Assembly (NCBI GenBank): GCA_002369495.1
Contig: DFFD01000165.1
Coordinates: 1 to 8,168 of the forward strand
Reading direction: 5' to 3'
DNA length: 8,168 nucleotides
From: Lachnospiraceae bacterium UBA3785
Lineage (GTDB): Bacteria > Bacillota > Clostridia > Lachnospirales > Lachnospiraceae
Numbering within the stretch: position 1 is the first letter of the stretch; the number at the start of each line of letters is the position of its first letter. Both the position numbers and the translations under genes were made by a program. Positions 5,541 through 8,168 of this stretch are shown piece by piece. Under the pieces are notes generated by a model. The model made no database searches. It had not been told where the DNA came from and saw nothing but the letters and a program-made list of their open reading frames with translations.

Positions 5541-7961
5541 TTACTTTCTCAGTTCGATGTTCATTCTCTCAAGACCGTTCAGGATCTTGTTCATCGCGGA
5601 CGTGATCTCGGACTCCTCCATCGTCTTGTCCGGATGGCGGAACACGAGGCTGTAAGCCATGGACTTGAAGCCCTTCGTGATCGGAGCGCCCTCGTAGATG
5701 TCGAAGAGCCTGTAGCTCTCGAGGATCTTGCCGCCGCGCTGCGCGATGACCTTCTCGATCTCCGCGGCCGTCACGGCGTGCGGGACGATCATGGAGATGT
5801 CGCGGGTGACCGCCGGATACTTCGCGATGCCCGTGTACTTGCGGTCGAAGGTCGCGAACGGCAGCACCGCCGGGATGTCGATGACTGCAACGTAAGCGCG
5901 GTCGCCGATCTCATAATTGCGGCGGACGAGCGGGTGGACCTCGCCGATCTCACCGATCCTGACGCCCTCATAGAAGATCTGCGCCTGGCGGCCCGGATGC
6001 AGGTAGTTCTTAAGAGTCTCCTTCGTGTACTCCGGCTTCTTCGCCATGCCGAGTTTTCTGAGCAGAAGCTCCACAACGCCCTTCATATCGAAGAAATCGC
6101 CCTCGCCGTACATGCCGAATGTGAACTGCATGCGCTCATCCGGCAGCTCGGTCAGCGGCAGGGACTTCGGCAGGTAGATGTTGCCGTGCTCGTAGAGTCG
6201 GACATTTTTGTTGCGGCGGTTGTAGTTGGTCGCCAGGGAGGTCAGCATGCCGTTCAGGGAGGTCGTCCTCATGATGGAGAAATCCTCGCCGAGCGGGTTC
6301 GCGATCTCGATCGCGTTCCGGAGCGGGTCATTTTCCGCAAACATCAGCCTGTCAAATGCCTTCCTCGACTCAAACGAATAGCAGTAAGCCTGGGAGAATC
6401 CGCAGTCCTCGGCGACGTCGCGGGCCAGAGCCAGCACGCGCATGTCGAACTGGAGCTTGCCGGCCGTCGCTGCGCCCGAAGGCAGGGTCGTCGGGATCTT
6501 GTCGTAGCCGTAGAAGCGGGCAACCTCCTCCGCAAGGTCGCAGGTGCGCAGGACGTCCTGGCGCCAGGTCGGGACGATGACAACATTTTCCTTCTCGTCG
6601 TAGGAAAGACCGACCTTTTCAAAGATGTCAATCATCATATTTCCGGAAAATGAAGTTCCCAGCAGCGCATTGATCTTCGCCGGCTCGAACGGGACCTTCT
6701 TCGGCTGCCATTTCTCGTCATAGACGTCGACGATGCCGCCGACGACCTCGCCTGCCCCGAACTCTACCATGAGCTCGCAGGCGCGGTTCACGGCCAGCTC
6801 CGCTGTGTTCGGGTCGAGACCCTTGTCAAACTTCTGGGAAGCGTCGGTCTGCAGGCCGATGCGCTTCGAGGAGAGGCGGATGTTCGTGCCGTTGAAATTC
6901 GCGGCCTCGAAGAGGACCGTCGTGACGGAGTCCGTGATCATGGAGTTTTCGCCGCCCATGATGCCGCCGATGCCGACCGGCTTCTCGGCGTCGTTGATCA
7001 TGATCACGTCATGATCGAGCTTTCTCACCTGGCCGTCGAGCGTCGTGAACTCCTGGCCGTCTTCAGCCCGCTTCACGATGATCTTGTGGCCGGCGATCAG
7101 GTCGTAGTCGTAGGAGTGCATCGGCTGGCCGTACTCCTCCATGACATAGTTCGTGATGTCGACAACATTGTTGATCGGGCGGATCCCGTTGGAGGCGAGA
7201 GCGCGCTGCATCCATTTCGGGGAGGGTCCGAGCTTTACATTTTTCACGACGCGCGCGGTAAAGCGCGGGCAGAGATCCTTGTCGATGACCTCGACGCTGA
7301 TGTAGTCGGAAGCCTTCTCGTCGTTGCCGGTCTCCTTGATGACCGGCTCGTGGAATTCCTTGCCGAAGGTCGCGGCGGCCTCGCGGGCGATGCCGATCAC
7401 GCTGTAGCAGTCCACGCGGTTGGACGTGATCTCGTACTCGATGATCGCGTCGTGGAGGCCCAGAAGTTCGATCGCGTCTGCGCCGACCTCGGTGTCCTCC
7501 GGGAACACGTAGATGCCGTACTCCGGAGCTTCCGGGTACAGCTCACGGGTGGAGCCGAGCTCCTCGATGGAGCAGATCATGCCGTGGGACTCGACGCCGC
7601 GCAGCTTGCCTGCCTTGATCTCGATCCCGCCGGCCGTCCTGCCGCCGTCCCTGCCGCCGGCCACTCTGCCGCCCTCAAGGACGACCGGGACCTTCTGGCC
7701 TGCCGCGACGTTCGGAGCGCCGCAGACGATCTGGAGCGGCTCTCCTTTTCCGACGTTCACCGTGCAGATGTGCAGGTGGTCCGAATTCGGATGCGGCTCG
7801 CAGGTGAGGACCTCGCCGACCACAATATCTTTAAGGTCGCGGTCAAGCTCCTCGAAATTTTCAACCTTTGTCCCGGACAGGGTCATAGCGTCCGCATACT
7901 CGCGGGCGGTGACGTCAAGGTCCGGCACATATCTCTTGATCCAGGAAAGTGATGTATTCAT
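5541..7961 (-). CDS. pheT: Phenylalanyl-tRNA synthetase beta subunit
   Basis: The beta chain of the cytosolic alpha2-beta2 enzyme that charges tRNA-Phe; it holds tRNA-binding and editing domains while the catalytic site is in PheS. The 806 residues match the usual ~800. The N-terminus [16 protein letters not shown] is typical. An EMAP/OB-like tRNA-binding domain lies at about 40-155 ([15 protein letters not shown], then [20 protein letters not shown] and EELG). The B3/B4 editing region lies in the 200-400 range ([16 protein letters not shown], then [10 protein letters not shown] and [23 protein letters not shown]). B5 and the catalytic-like core follow. The C-terminus is an FDX-ACB anticodon-binding domain (from about 714: [13 protein letters not shown], then [17 protein letters not shown]). 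A Gly/Arg-rich stretch [16 protein letters not shown] near residue 100 lengthens a loop of the OB domain. AGGAGG precedes the start at 11 bases, slightly long. The gene begins 18 nt after the pheS stop, as in the usual pheST operon. Confidence 0.97.
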   Translation of the reverse strand: MNTSLSWIKRYVPDLDVTAREYADAMTLSGTKVENFEELDRDLKDIVVGEVLTCEPHPNSDHLHICTVNVGKGEPLQIVCGAPNVAAGQKVPVVLEGGRVAGGRDGGRTAGGIEIKAGKLRGVESHGMICSIEELGSTRELYPEAPEYGIYVFPEDTEVGADAIELLGLHDAIIEYEITSNRVDCYSVIGIAREAAATFGKEFHEPVIKETGNDEKASDYISVEVIDKDLCPRFTARVVKNVKLGPSPKWMQRALASNGIRPINNVVDITNYVMEEYGQPMHSYDYDLIAGHKIIVKRAEDGQEFTTLDGQVRKLDHDVIMINDAEKPVGIGGIMGGENSMITDSVTTVLFEAANFNGTNIRLSSKRIGLQTDASQKFDKGLDPNTAELAVNRACELMVEFGAGEVVGGIVDVYDEKWQPKKVPFEPAKINALLGTSFSGNMMIDIFEKVGLSYDEKENVVIVPTWRQDVLRTCDLAEEVARFYGYDKIPTTLPSGAATAGKLQFDMRVLALARDVAEDCGFSQAYCYSFESRKAFDRLMFAENDPLRNAIEIANPLGEDFSIMRTTSLNGMLTSLATNYNRRNKNVRLYEHGNIYLPKSLPLTELPDERMQFTFGMYGEGDFFDMKGVVELLLRKLGMAKKPEYTKETLKNYLHPGRQAQIFYEGVRIGEIGEVHPLVRRNYEIGDRAYVAVIDIPAVLPFATFDRKYTGIAKYPAVTRDISMIVPHAVTAAEIEKVIAQRGGKILESYRLFDIYEGAPITKGFKSMAYSLVFRHPDKTMEESEITSAMNKILNGLERMNIELRK

Positions 7962-7972
7962 AGTAAATGGTT

Positions 7973-7978
7973 CCTCCT
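7973..7978 (-). promoter_or_regulatory. Shine-Dalgarno of pheT
   Basis: AGGAGG on the minus strand lies 11 bases before ATG 7961, inside the 18-nt pheS-pheT gap. Spacing is at the long end, but no other in-frame start nearby fits better. The six-base match supports strong initiation coupled to the pheS stop. Confidence 0.75.
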
Positions 7979-7979
7979 A

Positions 7980-8168
<189 letters not shown>

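Noticed and set aside
5415..6653. 412-codon plus-strand frame opposite pheT (and a 313-codon one at 7011-7952)
   Set aside because: Both are codon-aligned shadows of pheT, broken where pheT uses a stop-complementing codon such as TCA near 6650.

Overview
The window looks like an ordinary chromosomal housekeeping region of a fairly GC-rich Firmicute, most likely a member of the Clostridia (a Lachnospiraceae-like organism is a guess). The clues are strong AGGAGG-type ribosome binding sites, a TyrA with a C-terminal ACT domain, a Gram-positive-style NSGTT motif in AroA, and an EF-G-like translation GTPase paralogue of a kind I associate with Clostridia.

Layout. Bases 3-1535 (minus) hold the first 511 codons of an EF-G-like GTPase that runs off the left edge. 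Bases 1536-1837 are a divergent intergenic region with a promoter for each side. Between the promoters lies a strictly phased array of six 22-bp units whose 13-bp core flips orientation halfway, making a ~123-bp imperfect palindrome. Bases 1838-4313 (plus) are tyrA-aroA, 16 nt apart, probably one transcript. Bases 4316-4354 are a strong bidirectional terminator, framed by two inverted copies of the same repeat core; the left copy supplies the last codons and first stop base of aroA. Bases 4378-8168 (minus) are the pheS(partial)-pheT-queA cluster, converging on that terminator.

Functionally, tyrA and aroA act in aromatic amino-acid synthesis (chorismate branch and tyrosine branch). pheS and pheT encode the two subunits of phenylalanyl-tRNA synthetase. 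queA makes the epoxyqueuosine precursor in tRNA anticodons. The EF-G-like gene is also translation-related but has altered GTPase motifs, including TEMD in place of NKMD.

I see no new multi-gene system. No phage, toxin-antitoxin, CRISPR or transposase gene is present. The most unusual content is the repeat family with core GGGACGGTTCT, present as eight clear copies at two intergenic sites, followed by the altered G4 motif of the EF-G-like protein.
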